In this document: one piece after another, positions 22,464 to 31,539 of the stretch | Layout of the letters: each line of letters opens with the position of its first letter | Numbering within the stretch: the stretch's first letter is position 1 | Assembly: GCF_030580855.1 (NCBI RefSeq) | Contig: NZ_JAUQOP010000007.1 | Coordinates: forward strand, 80,186 to 144,185 | Source: Pseudomonas citrullilanati | GTDB taxonomy: Bacteria > Pseudomonadota > Gammaproteobacteria > Pseudomonadales > Pseudomonadaceae | Direction of reading: 5' to 3' | Length of the DNA stretch: 64,000 nucleotides | Notes under the pieces: generated by a model | What the model was told of the DNA's origin: nothing | The model's database searches: none | The model's input: the letters and a program-made list of their open reading frames with translations, nothing else | Program-made: the position numbers and the translations under genes

Positions 22464-23056
22464 GGTTCTTCCTTATTGATACCAGATTCGTTCAGTTCCC
22501 GCGCCAGGCGCCGTTCTTGCGCCTGTTTCTGCAGGATGTAGCGGGCCAGCAACTGCCGCTGGGCGTCGGTCGGGCGTTCGAATTCGGTGCCGACGTCAAA
22601 GCCGTCGCCCTTGGGGTCGCAATGGGTCACCCGGGCCCGTAACAGCAGGCCGAGGGCCTGGGGCATCAGCACCAGCTTGATGGACAGGTGGGCGCCAACC
22701 GCGATGGGGGTGGGGTATTGGAAATCGATGCCGCCTTCGGAAATGATCACCGGCTGCGGTTCGCCGATCTCGCCCAGCACGGTCAGGGCGATGACCTGGC
22801 TGAGCAGGTCGATGCGTCGGTTCATGGCCTTGAGGTAGGCCGCGATGCTGCGTTCGCGCTCGCTGATCTGGCGCAGCAGGTGCTGTGACTCGAATTCGCT
22901 CAGGTGCAGTTCGCTGAGCAGGTTGAACAATGGAGATGCATCCTGCAACACGTCCTGGCCAGCAGCTTCAGGAATGGAGAGGGGCCGAATTTCCAGTGCG
23001 ATCATGTCCTCGATACGGTAGTATTCGCGGCGATCTTCTTCATCTAATGTCGACAT
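22460..23056 (-). CDS. PilZ-domain protein (possible c-di-GMP effector)
   Basis: Protein of 198 aa starting MSTLDEEDRREYYRIEDMIA. The segment RREYYR near the N-terminus resembles the RxxxR motif of PilZ domains. The second motif, GFDVGTEFE near residue 155, is degenerate compared with DxSxxG, so c-di-GMP binding is not assured. A helical region, which may coil, lies between. The ATG at 23056 was preferred; an open frame reaches 23182 but overlaps the lolC promoter region. It is coupled to glpQ by a four-base overlap. Confidence 0.75.
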   Translation of the reverse strand: MSTLDEEDRREYYRIEDMIALEIRPLSIPEAAGQDVLQDASPLFNLLSELHLSEFESQHLLRQISERERSIAAYLKAMNRRIDLLSQVIALTVLGEIGEPQPVIISEGGIDFQYPTPIAVGAHLSIKLVLMPQALGLLLRARVTHCDPKGDGFDVGTEFERPTDAQRQLLARYILQKQAQERRLARELNESGINKEEP

Positions 23057-23150
23057 GGCGAACCCATGGTAGCGGCGGTGGTCTGAGTGTAAAGCTGGTT
23101 TGTGACCCCCGCCACAAGGACGTTCCTTTTCCCTCCGAACAAGCCCCGAC

Positions 23151-24401
23151 ATGTTCAGACCTCTCTTCGTATTCATCGGCACGCGTTATACCCGTGCAAA
23201 GCGTCGCAACCATTTCGTATCGTTCATTTCCCTGACGTCCATCATCGGCCTGGCCCTCGGCGTGGTCGTGATGATCGTCGTGCTGTCGGTGATGAACGGC
23301 TTCGACCATGAAATGCGCACCCGCGTGCTGGGCATGGTCCCCCACGCGACCCTCGAAACCGGCGAAGCCATCAGCGACTGGCCGAGCCTGGCCGCCAAGG
23401 TCAAGCAGAACCCGCAGGTGCTGGCCGTCGCGCCGTTCACCCAGATGCAGGGGCTGCTGACCAACAATGGCAAGGTGTCCAAGGTGCTGCTCAACGGCAT
23501 CGACCCCGGGCTGGAGCGGCAGGTGTCGATCATCGACAACTTCATGACGCAGGGCCGGCTCGATGACCTGGCGCCCGGCAGCTTTGGCATCGTCATCGGC
23601 GACAAGGCCGCGGCCAAGCTCGGCGCCGCCATCGGCGACAAGCTGACCTTCGTCGCGCCGGAAGTCACCGTGACCCCGGGGGGCATGTTCCCGCGCATGA
23701 AACGCTTTACCGTGGTCGGTATCTTCCATGTCGGCGCCGGCGAGCTGGACGGTTACCTGGGGGTGACCAACCTCCAGGACCTGGCGCGCCTGCATCGCTG
23801 GAAACCGGACCAGGTCCAGGGCCTGCGGTTGAAGTTCGACGATCTGTTCCAGGCGCCACGCGCTGCCTGGAACATCGCCCAGCAGCTTGGCGAAGATCGT
23901 TACTACGCCCGGGATTGGACCCGCACCCACGGCAACCTGTACCAGGCGATCCGCATGGAAAAAGCCATGATCGGCCTGCTGTTGCTGCTGATCGTCGCCG
24001 TGGCGGCGTTCAATATCATTTCCACGCTGGTGATGGTGGTCAACGACAAGAAGGGCGACATCGCCATCCTGCGTACCCTGGGCGCCACGCCGGGGCAGAT
24101 CATGCGGATCTTCATGGTCCAGGGCACCGTGATCGGCGTGATCGGCACGGTCGCCGGCGCCCTGGTCGGCATGTTCGCCGCGCTGAACGTCAGCGCCGCG
24201 ATCGCCGCCCTCGAAGGCCTGATCGGGCACAAGTTTCTCAACGCCGACGTGTACTTCATCGACTACCTGCCTTCGCAACTGCAGGCCGATGACGTGTTGA
24301 TGGTTTGCGGCGCCGCGTTGGTCCTGAGTTTCCTCGCCACCCTGTATCCAGCCTGGCGTGCCGCGCGCACCCAGCCGGCGGAGGCGTTACGTTATGAGTG
24401 A
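23151..24401 (+). CDS. lolC: Lipoprotein-releasing ABC permease LolC/LolE type (first copy)
   Basis: Inner-membrane protein of 416 aa with one N-terminal transmembrane segment, a periplasmic MacB-like core of about 220 residues, and three C-terminal segments. The start [19 protein letters not shown] and the helix [13 protein letters not shown] are typical. In the family the complex extracts mature lipoproteins from the inner membrane and passes them to LolA. lolC, lolD and lolE form a run here. Which of the two permeases is functionally LolC or LolE is assigned only by order. Confidence 0.93.
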   Translation: MFRPLFVFIGTRYTRAKRRNHFVSFISLTSIIGLALGVVVMIVVLSVMNGFDHEMRTRVLGMVPHATLETGEAISDWPSLAAKVKQNPQVLAVAPFTQMQGLLTNNGKVSKVLLNGIDPGLERQVSIIDNFMTQGRLDDLAPGSFGIVIGDKAAAKLGAAIGDKLTFVAPEVTVTPGGMFPRMKRFTVVGIFHVGAGELDGYLGVTNLQDLARLHRWKPDQVQGLRLKFDDLFQAPRAAWNIAQQLGEDRYYARDWTRTHGNLYQAIRMEKAMIGLLLLLIVAVAAFNIISTLVMVVNDKKGDIAILRTLGATPGQIMRIFMVQGTVIGVIGTVAGALVGMFAALNVSAAIAALEGLIGHKFLNADVYFIDYLPSQLQADDVLMVCGAALVLSFLATLYPAWRAARTQPAEALRYE

Positions 24402-25092
24402 GTCGGGCATGAGTGAAAAAGCGATCTTGAGTTGCCGCAACCTGGGCAAATCCTACGAGGAAGGCCCGGAGTCCGTGGTGGTGTTGTCGGGCCTGCAACT
24501 GGAGCTGCATCCCGGTGAGCGCGTGGCGATCGTCGGCACCTCCGGGTCGGGCAAGAGTACCTTGCTCAACCTGTTGGGCGGCCTCGATACGCCGACGACC
24601 GGCAGCGTCTGGCTGGCGGGCGAGGAGCTCTCGGCGCTGAACGAAAAGGCCCGGGGCCTGCTGCGCAACCGTGCCCTGGGCTTCGTCTATCAGTTCCACC
24701 ATCTGTTGCCCGAATTCACCGCCCTGGAAAACGTCTGCATGCCGCTGCTGATCGGCCGCACCGCGATTCCCGAAGCCCGCCAGCGGGCCACGGCGTTGCT
24801 GGAGCGGGTAGGGCTGGGGCATCGTCTGGAGCACAAGCCGGCCGAACTGTCTGGCGGCGAGCGCCAGCGCGTGGCGATCGCCCGGGCACTGGTCAACAAG
24901 CCGGGCCTGGTGATGCTCGACGAGCCGACCGGTAACCTCGACTCCCACACCGCCCAAGGCATCCAGGACCTGATGCTGGAACTGAGCACCTCGATGCGCA
25001 CCGCGTTCCTGGTGGTGACCCACGACATGAACCTGGCCCGGCAGATGGACCGCGTCCTGCACTTGCAGGAAGGTTGCCTGACGCCCATCTGA
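24394..25092 (+). CDS. lolD: Lipoprotein-releasing ABC ATPase LolD
   Basis: ABC ATPase of 232 aa: Walker [19 protein letters not shown], signature [16 protein letters not shown], Walker [13 protein letters not shown] and the switch His in VVTHD. The start overlaps the lolC stop by eight bases, so translation is coupled. An in-frame ATG at 24409 is an alternative. It powers the LolCDE complex. A hairpin with a T-rich tail lies between lolD and lolE. Confidence 0.96.
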   Translation: MSESGMSEKAILSCRNLGKSYEEGPESVVVLSGLQLELHPGERVAIVGTSGSGKSTLLNLLGGLDTPTTGSVWLAGEELSALNEKARGLLRNRALGFVYQFHHLLPEFTALENVCMPLLIGRTAIPEARQRATALLERVGLGHRLEHKPAELSGGERQRVAIARALVNKPGLVMLDEPTGNLDSHTAQGIQDLMLELSTSMRTAFLVVTHDMNLARQMDRVLHLQEGCLTPI

Positions 25093-25101
25093 CCGACCGC
25101 A

Positions 25102-25135
25102 ACCCGGCACCGACGCAGGTGCCGGGTCTTTTATT
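25102..25135 (+). terminator. Intra-operon hairpin between lolD and lolE
   Basis: The 10-bp arms ACCCGGCACC and GGTGCCGGGT surround a six-base loop and are followed by CTTTTATTT. It would act as a terminator or attenuator that lowers lolE expression relative to lolCD. Confidence 0.7.
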
Positions 25136-25154
25136 TCCATACGGTGCCCCGCGA

Positions 25155-26399
25155 ATGTTCAGACCGTTATCGATCTTTATCGGCACGCGCTATACCCGCG
25201 CCAAGCGCCGCAATCGCTTTGTCTCGTTCATTTCCATGACCTCGATGATCGGCCTCGCCCTGGGCGTGCTGGCAATGATCGTGGTGCTGTCGGTGATGAA
25301 CGGTTTCCAGCGCGAAATGAGCTCGCGCATCCTCGGCATGGTGCCTCACGCCACCCTCGTCGGGGTCAACCCGATCGACGATTGGCAGCCGGTCGCCGCT
25401 GCCGCGCTGAAGAATCCCGAGGTGACCGCCGCCGTGCCGTTCACCGAGCTCGAAGGCATGCTGAGCTACAAGGGCTCGATGCAGCCGATCCAGATCAGCG
25501 GGGTCGATCCCGCCCAGGAAGGCAAGGTGTCCATCGTCGCCCAGCACATCGTCCAGGGGCGTCTCGACGCGTTGAAACCGGGCGAGTTTGGCGTGGTGAT
25601 CGGGGAAATCACCGCCCGGCGCTTTCGCCTGAACGTCGGCGACAAGTTGACCCTGATCGTGCCTGAGGTGAGCACTGCCCCCGGCGGCATCACGCCACGG
25701 ATGCAGCGGCTGAATGTGGTGGGTGTGTTCAAGGTCGGCGCCGAGCTGGATGGCTCCATGGCGCTGATCCACCTGGCCGACGCCGCGCAGATGCAGCATT
25801 GGCAGCCGAACCAGGTACAAAGCGTGCGCCTGGCGGTGAAGGATTTGTACGCCGCGCCGAAGGTCTCCGGTGACATCGCCGCCAGCCTTGGCACGGCCTA
25901 CAAGGCCGACGACTGGACCCACACCCAGGGCAGCCTGTTCAGTGCCATGAAAATGGAAAAGACCATGATTGGCCTGCTGCTGTTGATGATTGTCGCCGTG
26001 GCGGCGTTCAACATCATCGCCACCCTGATCATGGTGGTGAACGACAAGGGCGCGGACATCGCGATCCTGCGCACCATCGGCGCCACGCCCCGGCAGATCA
26101 TGGCGATCTTCATGGTCCAGGGCACGGTGATCGGCATCGTCGGTACGCTGATCGGCGGCGTGCTCGGGGTGATTGCGGCACTGAACGTCAGCGCGCTGGT
26201 GGGCTGGCTGGAACGGGTCAGCGGCCAGCACATCTTCAGCTCCGACGTGTACTTCGTCAGCAACCTGCCTTCGGAGCTGCAGCGCGGCGACGTGATACTG
26301 ATCTGCTCGGCCGGGTTCATCCTGAGTTTCCTCGCCACTGTCTACCCGGCCTGGCGTGCCGCGAAGATCGAGCCGGCGCAGGCGTTGCGGTATTCCTGA
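25155..26399 (+). CDS. lolE: Lipoprotein-releasing ABC permease LolC/LolE type (second copy)
   Basis: Protein of 414 aa, a close paralogue of the first permease: [20 protein letters not shown], the [13 protein letters not shown] segment, a periplasmic core, and C-terminal transmembrane segments ending FLATVYPAWRAAKIEPAQAL. It is probably the second half of a LolC-LolE heterodimer. The ATG at 25155 aligns exactly with the start of the other copy. Downstream is a long REPIN-like inverted repeat. Confidence 0.93.
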   Translation: MFRPLSIFIGTRYTRAKRRNRFVSFISMTSMIGLALGVLAMIVVLSVMNGFQREMSSRILGMVPHATLVGVNPIDDWQPVAAAALKNPEVTAAVPFTELEGMLSYKGSMQPIQISGVDPAQEGKVSIVAQHIVQGRLDALKPGEFGVVIGEITARRFRLNVGDKLTLIVPEVSTAPGGITPRMQRLNVVGVFKVGAELDGSMALIHLADAAQMQHWQPNQVQSVRLAVKDLYAAPKVSGDIAASLGTAYKADDWTHTQGSLFSAMKMEKTMIGLLLLMIVAVAAFNIIATLIMVVNDKGADIAILRTIGATPRQIMAIFMVQGTVIGIVGTLIGGVLGVIAALNVSALVGWLERVSGQHIFSSDVYFVSNLPSELQRGDVILICSAGFILSFLATVYPAWRAAKIEPAQALRYS

Positions 26400-26429
26400 G
26401 GCCGCGCAGCCTTGTGTCAAATGGACACT

Positions 26430-26563
26430 CTGTGGCGAGGGGATTTATCCCCGCTGGGCTGCGAAGCTGCCCCAAAACAGACAACTCAACCTGCTAGCCA
26501 AACGCAGGTGCCAGAGTTTAGGGTCGCTTCGCGACCCAGCGGGGATAAATCCCCTCGCCACAG
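26430..26563. repeat. Long inverted repeat of a second REPIN family
   Basis: Perfect 29-base arms begin CTGTGGCGAGGGGATTTATC (26430-26458) and recur inverted at 26535-26563, separated by about 76 bases. The core GGGGATTTATCCCC is itself palindromic. This family differs from the GTGGGAGCGAGC repeats elsewhere in the window. Confidence 0.85.
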
Positions 26564-26577
26564 GGTTCTGCTGCCTT

Positions 26578-27933
26578 CTAATTAATCTCCTTTGGCAACT
26601 CGATCACAAACCGCGTCCAGCCATCGGCTGATTCGCAGCGGATCTGCCCGCCATGGGCGCGGATGATCGAGTGGGTGATAGCCAACCCGAGCCCTGCGTG
26701 TTCGCTGCTGCCTTCCTGGCGGGCCGGGTCGGCGCGGTAGAACCGGTCGAACAGGCGCGGCAGCAAGGGCGCTGCAATCCCCTCGCCGCTGTTTTCCACG
26801 CTAACGCTCACCCCTTGAGCGCCTTCGACCATGCGTACTCGTACTTCGCCGCCCTCGGGCGTGAAGCGCAGCGCGTTATCCAGCAGGTTGGAGAGGGCCC
26901 GGCGCAACATGTTGCGGTCGCCGTCGAGATGGCCATCGCCCTCGCGGCTCAAGCGAACGCCGGCGTCTTCGGCCAGGGGCGCGAAAAACTCCAGCAACAC
27001 GTCCACTTCCTCGGCAAGTACCAGCGGCTCGCGGTTCGGCGCCAACAGGCCATGGTCGGCCTTGGCCAGGTACAGCATGTCGTTGACCAGTTGCGCCATC
27101 CATTGCAGCTCTTCGAGGTTGCTGTGCAGCGCTTCGCGATAATCCTCCAGTGAGCGCTCGCGGGTGAGGGTGACCTGGGTATGGGTCAGCAGGTTCGACA
27201 GGGGCGTGCGCAACTCGTGGGCGATATCGGCGGAGAACGCCGAGAGCCGTTGAAAGGCGTCATCGAGGCGTCCGAGCATGGCGTTGATGCTGTGGGCAAG
27301 TTCCGCCAGCTCGGCGGGCATTTGCGCTTCGGGCAGTCGGGCGTTGAGGGAATGGGCCGAGACGCTGGCGGTGATGGCCCCCATGCGCCGCAGCGGACGC
27401 AAGGCACGCCGGGCCGCCCAGGCACCGAGTAGGGCGGTGGCCAGGGCCGACAGGCCGACGGTCAGCCAGATCAGCCGTTGCATGCGTTGGAGGAAATGCT
27501 GGTGGTGGGTGATGTCCAGCAGCAGCGTCAATTGCGGCGAATCCGCATGATCGGGGTACAGCGGCGCGTTCAATACGCGGTAGTCACTGTCCGCTTCGTT
27601 GACGGTCGACAGGCCGGGACGCTCCGGCAGTCGAGCCGGAATCCTTATCGAGCTGTCATACCAGCGCACCCCGTCGCTGCCCTTGATACGCAGCGCCAGG
27701 TCGGCCTGGCGGCTCAGTTCATCCTCCAGGCGGCCTTGGGCCTGCGCGGCATCGAGATCCTGCAAGGCGCGGCGCAGGCCGATCAGCTTGCCTTCCAGCA
27801 GTTGCTGGTCCAGTTCGATGAAATGCGCCTCGCTGGCGCGGCTGAACAGCACCCCGGCGAACAGCGAGACCACGGCGGTGCAGCCGGCGAACAACAGCGC
27901 CAGGCGGCTGCTCAGCGACCATCGCGCCCTCAC
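26578..27933 (-). CDS. copS: Heavy-metal (copper-type) sensor histidine kinase
   Basis: Kinase of 451 aa. Transmembrane segments at about 9-31 and 153-175 flank a periplasmic sensor loop of about 120 residues. A HAMP domain follows, then the phospho-acceptor His239 ([17 protein letters not shown]) and an ATPase domain with N box ([15 protein letters not shown]) and [10 protein letters not shown]. It fits the CusS/CopS heavy-metal kinase family. A GTG start overlaps the stop of the response-regulator gene (GTGA). The copper call also rests on the divergent cupredoxin gene and the cop-box-like site. Confidence 0.87.
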   Translation of the reverse strand: MRARWSLSSRLALLFAGCTAVVSLFAGVLFSRASEAHFIELDQQLLEGKLIGLRRALQDLDAAQAQGRLEDELSRQADLALRIKGSDGVRWYDSSIRIPARLPERPGLSTVNEADSDYRVLNAPLYPDHADSPQLTLLLDITHHQHFLQRMQRLIWLTVGLSALATALLGAWAARRALRPLRRMGAITASVSAHSLNARLPEAQMPAELAELAHSINAMLGRLDDAFQRLSAFSADIAHELRTPLSNLLTHTQVTLTRERSLEDYREALHSNLEELQWMAQLVNDMLYLAKADHGLLAPNREPLVLAEEVDVLLEFFAPLAEDAGVRLSREGDGHLDGDRNMLRRALSNLLDNALRFTPEGGEVRVRMVEGAQGVSVSVENSGEGIAAPLLPRLFDRFYRADPARQEGSSEHAGLGLAITHSIIRAHGGQIRCESADGWTRFVIELPKEIN

Positions 27934-28610
27934 AGGCCACGCTCTTCAAGCACGTAGCCCATGCCCCGCACGGTGTGGATGAGTTTGTCGGGAAATTCAT
28001 CGTCGATCTTCAGCCGCAGGCGCCGGATCGCCACTTCGATGACGTTGGTGTCGCTGTCGAAATTCATGTCCCAGACCTGGGAGGCGATCAGCGACTTGGG
28101 CAGCACTTCGCCCTGGCGGCGCAGAAGCATTTCCAGCAAGGCGAACTCCTTGGCGGTGAGGTCGATGCGTCGGCCGGCGCGCTCGACACGGCGACGGATC
28201 AGGTCCAGGCGCAGGTCTGCCAGTTGCAGGCTGGTTTCCTGGGGTGTGGAGCCGCCACGGCGCAACAGGCTACGGACCCGCGCCAGCAGCTCGGCAAAGG
28301 CAAACGGCTTGACCAGGTAATCGTCGGCGCCCAACTCCAGGCCGTGCACCCGATCCTGTACCGCGTCCCGCGCCGTCAGGAACAACACTGGCGTATCCAG
28401 GCCGGCCCCGCGGACGGCTTGCAGGATCTGCCAACCATCGCGGCCGGGCAGCATCACATCGAGGATCAGCAAGGCGTATTCGCCAGTCAGGGCCAACTGC
28501 TGGCCGCTGATCCCATCGGCCACCAGGTCGGCCGTGAAGCCGGCTTCACCCAGGCCCTGGCGCAAGTAGTGGCCGGTTTTCGTTTGGTCTTCGACGATCA
28601 GCAGTTTCAT
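27930..28610 (-). CDS. copR: Copper-type response regulator, OmpR/PhoB class
   Basis: Regulator of 226 aa. The receiver domain has acidic residues VEDQ near the start, phospho-acceptor Asp51 ([14 protein letters not shown]) and Lys in YLVKPF. The C-terminal winged helix ([19 protein letters not shown], then [11 protein letters not shown] and VRGMGYVL) binds DNA. It is cotranscribed with the kinase. By synteny with a copR-copS locus next to a cupredoxin gene and queF in P. aeruginosa, it should activate copper-tolerance genes. Confidence 0.9.
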   Translation of the reverse strand: MKLLIVEDQTKTGHYLRQGLGEAGFTADLVADGISGQQLALTGEYALLILDVMLPGRDGWQILQAVRGAGLDTPVLFLTARDAVQDRVHGLELGADDYLVKPFAFAELLARVRSLLRRGGSTPQETSLQLADLRLDLIRRRVERAGRRIDLTAKEFALLEMLLRRQGEVLPKSLIASQVWDMNFDSDTNVIEVAIRRLRLKIDDEFPDKLIHTVRGMGYVLEERGL

Positions 28611-28676
28611 GGTCAGCTCAAGACAGGGTTGGGGCGAGGGGGGTTATACCGTGGCAGGTTGGGCCGTGGGGCAACC

Positions 28677-28691
28677 TGACAAAGTTGTAAT
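28677..28691 (+). promoter_or_regulatory. Cop-box-like operator
   Basis: TGACAAAGTTGTAAT fits the CopR/CusR recognition pattern TGACA-N4-T-T-AT. It lies in the 154-base gap between divergent copR and the cupredoxin gene, about 75 bases before the latter. Confidence 0.7.
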
Positions 28692-28764
28692 CAAGCCGTC
28701 AGCCGGTTGGCAGGCGCGGCGAGATAGAGTGTCCCACAGCCTGAATCGCAATGGAGTTTGAAAC

Positions 28765-29286
28765 ATGTTGAGAGGAAGTCGCCGGGTCCTGGCGGCCTGC
28801 GCGTTGATGGTCGGTGCGTCGGCATGGGCATCGCCGGGGCATTTCGATTTCGGCCAGCCGGCACCGGCGAGCGCGGCCGGTCGCAGCATCGAGGTGGTCA
28901 TGGGGGACATGTCCTTCAATCCCGCCACGCTGGAGATCAAGGCTGGGGAAACCGTGCGCTTCGTGCTCATCAATAACGGTCGGCTGTTGCACGAGTTCAA
29001 CCTGGGCAACGCCGCCATGCACGCCGAGCACCAGCAGGAAATGCTCAAGATGCAGCAAAGTGGCCAGTTGACGCCAACCGCCATGAAGCACGACATGGGC
29101 CATGGCGCCATGGATCACGGCGCGCCTGGCATGCGCCACGATGACCCGAACAGCGTGTTGGTGGAGCCGGGCAAGACCGCCGAGCTGACCTGGACCTTCA
29201 GCAAGGCCATGCGCCTGGAATTCGCCTGCAACATCCCCGGCCATTACCAGGCGGGAATGAAGGGGGACCTGACGGTCAGTCAGTAA
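28765..29286 (+). CDS. copI: Periplasmic cupredoxin, CopI-like
   Basis: Protein of 173 aa with a signal peptide (cleavage near ASAWA-SPG). The cupredoxin fold starts IEVVMGDMSFNPATLEIKAG. Type-1 copper ligands are visible: His in LLHEFNLG, then Cys and His in FACNIPGHYQAGM with a downstream Met. Between them is a Met/His-rich insertion (MKHDMGHGAMDHG, then MRHDD) that probably binds extra copper. It is divergent from copRS with a cop-box-like site between, which suggests copper induction. It likely protects the periplasm from Cu(I). Confidence 0.85.
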   Translation: MLRGSRRVLAACALMVGASAWASPGHFDFGQPAPASAAGRSIEVVMGDMSFNPATLEIKAGETVRFVLINNGRLLHEFNLGNAAMHAEHQQEMLKMQQSGQLTPTAMKHDMGHGAMDHGAPGMRHDDPNSVLVEPGKTAELTWTFSKAMRLEFACNIPGHYQAGMKGDLTVSQ

Positions 29287-29347
29287 GCACTCAAAGGCGG
29301 CGGCAAAGGCTGGTAGAATCGCCTGATTCTTCAGTCAGGTTTCCGCC

Positions 29348-30178
29348 ATGCATCCCGCAGCCGAACATTCGCCGCTGGGCAAGTCCAGCGAATACATCGC
29401 CACGTACACGCCGTCTCTGCTGTTCCCGATCCCGCGCACCGCGAAATGGGCGGAACTGGGGCTGACGGCCGAGACCCTCCCCTACAAGGGCGTGGATTTC
29501 TGGAACTGTTTCGAACTGTCGTGGCTGTTGCCGTCCGGCAAGCCGGTGGTGGCCATCGGTGAATTCGCGATCCCGGCGGACTCGCCGAACATCATCGAAT
29601 CCAAATCCTTCAAGCTGTACCTCAACTCCCTGAACCAGACGCCGTTCGACGACGTCGCGCGCCTGGAAGCGACCCTTCGCCAGGACCTGTCGGCCGCCGC
29701 CGGCAAGCCGGTGGGCGTACGCATTCGCAGCCTCCAGGACGTGGAGCGCGAAGGCGTCGTGGCGTTGCCGGGTGTGTGCATCGATGACCTGGACATCCGC
29801 GTCGATTCCTACGAGCATCCGCGCCCCGAACTGCTGCGTTGCGACGATTCGCGCATCGTCGAGGAAAGCCTGCACAGCCACTTGCTCAAGTCCAACTGCC
29901 CGGTCACCAGCCAGCCGGACTGGGGCAGCGTGGCGGTGGAGTATCGCGGTGCCGCGCTGGATCATGCGAGCCTGCTGGCCTACCTGGTCAGCTTCCGCCA
30001 GCATTCGGACTTCCATGAGCAATGCGTGGAGCGGATCTTTCTCGACCTGCAGCGCCTGCTCAAGCCGGAGAAATTGACGGTGTACGCGCGGTATGTGCGC
30101 CGTGGCGGGTTGGATATCAATCCGTATCGCAGCACGGAGGCAACGCAACTGCCCAACCAGCGCCTGGTTCGCCAGTAA
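29348..30178 (+). CDS. queF: NADPH-dependent 7-cyano-7-deazaguanine reductase
   Basis: Protein of 276 aa, the long two-domain (YqfF-like) form of QueF. It reduces preQ0 to preQ1 in queuosine synthesis. The QueF substrate motif is [15 protein letters not shown] and the catalytic Cys is in [14 protein letters not shown], which forms the thioimide with preQ0. There is no signal peptide. No riboswitch-like structure fits in the 61 bases upstream. A bidirectional-looking terminator follows a REP pair. Confidence 0.95.
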   Translation: MHPAAEHSPLGKSSEYIATYTPSLLFPIPRTAKWAELGLTAETLPYKGVDFWNCFELSWLLPSGKPVVAIGEFAIPADSPNIIESKSFKLYLNSLNQTPFDDVARLEATLRQDLSAAAGKPVGVRIRSLQDVEREGVVALPGVCIDDLDIRVDSYEHPRPELLRCDDSRIVEESLHSHLLKSNCPVTSQPDWGSVAVEYRGAALDHASLLAYLVSFRQHSDFHEQCVERIFLDLQRLLKPEKLTVYARYVRRGGLDINPYRSTEATQLPNQRLVRQ

Positions 30179-30190
30179 GTTACTATAGGC

Positions 30191-30265
30191 GCGAGCCTGC
30201 TCGCGAAGCGAGGGGCCGGCCAACCCGGGGTTGAATGGGCTACCGCTTTCGCGAGCAGGCTCGCT
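30191..30265. repeat. REPIN
   Basis: GCGAGCCTGCTCGCGAAGCG and the inverse TTCGCGAGCAGGCTCGC face each other across about 40 bases, just after the queF stop. Confidence 0.82.
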
Positions 30266-30297
30266 GCCACTGGATTGCGTTTCAGGTTGCAGGAAAT

Positions 30298-30337
30298 GAA
30301 AGGCCCCGCCATGGTGCGGGGCTTTTATTGTCCGGGT
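30298..30337 (+). terminator. Rho-independent terminator between queF and the DUF4404 gene
   Basis: GGCCCCGC-CATGGT-GCGGGGCT is followed by TTTTATT. The complementary strand has only a weaker T-rich tail, so it mainly serves queF, possibly both genes. Confidence 0.8.
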
Positions 30338-30340
30338 GAC

Positions 30341-30607
30341 TCAGATCCCGATGTTACCCAGCGTCTGCACAATGTGGCGCAACGTCCCGGCAATGGTGGG
30401 ATGTTCCACTTCGAAGCGTTCCACGGCAAGGTTCACGCCGTCCACCAGGCTGCTGTCCTGGAGCTGGTTTTCCAATTGGATCTCAGCCTCGATCTTATCC
30501 ATCAGTTGATGCAGATTCTCGCGCTCCGGCTCGGACAGCGGCGGGTTCTGGTCCAATTGCTCGCGCAGGGTATCGAGTTGTGCTTGCAGTTCGCGGCGGG
30601 CAGGCAT
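30341..30607 (-). CDS. DUF4404 family protein
   Basis: Helical protein of 88 aa starting MPARRELQAQLDTLREQLDQ. The ATG at 30607 has GGGAG seven bases upstream; an 11-codon extension lacks this. It has a probable coiled coil from residue 5 to 45 (heptad-like L spacing) and a C-terminal amphipathic segment ending TLRHIVQTLGNIGI. No enzymatic motif is present. Such small proteins are common in Pseudomonas and have no assigned role. Confidence 0.8.
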   Translation of the reverse strand: MPARRELQAQLDTLREQLDQNPPLSEPERENLHQLMDKIEAEIQLENQLQDSSLVDGVNLAVERFEVEHPTIAGTLRHIVQTLGNIGI

Positions 30608-30716
30608 TGGCGTACTCCCTTTATTGATAGGCACAGCCATGGACCGCGACGGTGCGTCAAAAGTCCGTGGCTTGCCTTAAGAGTAATCCACCCTCACGCA
30701 CCGTGCATGATCCCGG

Positions 30717-31337
30717 TCATGGCTTCTCGCCCTTGAGTCGGCGCAGGCTGATGTCGGCCAGGCAGGTGTCCAGTTCGCCCAAGTGGTCGATCACCGAGTG
30801 CACGCCCAGGCTGAACAGTTGCACGGTGGCCTTGGCCCGCCGTGACTCCCGCGCCTGTTGATCCAGCGCCTGCCACTCGCCCGGCGCCAGGCCGCACAGC
30901 GAGCCACAGGATGCCAGGCCGATGGTCCACAAGCCGGCGTTGAGCCCCGATTGCAATAACCCCGGTTCGCCACTGACCAGCACGCAACCATCCAATTGCT
31001 GGACATTCAGCGCCATCAGCGCTTGCCAACAGGCGTGGGGGGCCGGCCAAGGATTATTTGTTGCAGGAAGTTGCGGCGGTTTGATCCAGGCCGGCAGGCT
31101 CCCCGCCAGGGCATGGCTGGTCGCGGGAGGCAGGTCGTCGAGCCAGGCGCAGGGAATGCCCAGCTGCTGCAAGTGGTGCAGGCTTTCCAGTGCCCCAGGC
31201 GTCGGCTGCCCATGCTCGGCCGGCTTGGCCCCGGGGTGCCGCACCCTGGCCCCGAAGTCCACCAGGCAACCGCTCAGGCCGAACAGGACTGCGGTCAGGC
31301 CGGGAACAGGGAGGGGTAGGGCTTCGGCGCGGGGCAT
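30717..31337 (-). CDS. HAD-superfamily protein related to phosphonoacetaldehyde hydrolase, nucleophile missing
   Basis: Protein of 206 aa. The start AVLFGLSGCLVDFG aligns with the phosphonatase motif FDWAGTxxDxG, but the nucleophilic Asp is replaced by Gly, so hydrolase chemistry is unlikely. The downstream Asp and Gly and a later segment (QQLDGCVLVSGEPGLLQSGLNAG) keep the HAD outline. As I recall, P. aeruginosa has a similar gene near queF and mlaA. No phosphonate genes surround it. It may be a binding or regulatory relic of the family. Confidence 0.7.
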   Translation of the reverse strand: MPRAEALPLPVPGLTAVLFGLSGCLVDFGARVRHPGAKPAEHGQPTPGALESLHHLQQLGIPCAWLDDLPPATSHALAGSLPAWIKPPQLPATNNPWPAPHACWQALMALNVQQLDGCVLVSGEPGLLQSGLNAGLWTIGLASCGSLCGLAPGEWQALDQQARESRRAKATVQLFSLGVHSVIDHLGELDTCLADISLRRLKGEKP

Positions 31338-31539
31338 GGGGACGTCCTTGAAATAACCCGCAGCCTAACGTGGCCCGATGACAGTCCGGTGACAGGGGCG
31401 TGAAGGCGCTGGGGGGCGGAAAGGTCCTACGGCTGGCTTCTCTTTTCGATGCTGCCTATCCACGCTTTCCGTCTTATACTAGCGGCCTTACCGCCTGGGC
31501 TCGGCGCCCTTGCCTGAATAAACCGAGGAGTTTTCCCCT

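Noticed and set aside
29287..29347. A preQ1 riboswitch before queF
   Set aside because: The gap is only 61 bases and shows no preQ1 stem plus A-rich tail; only a weak CCTGA/TCAGG hairpin is seen.
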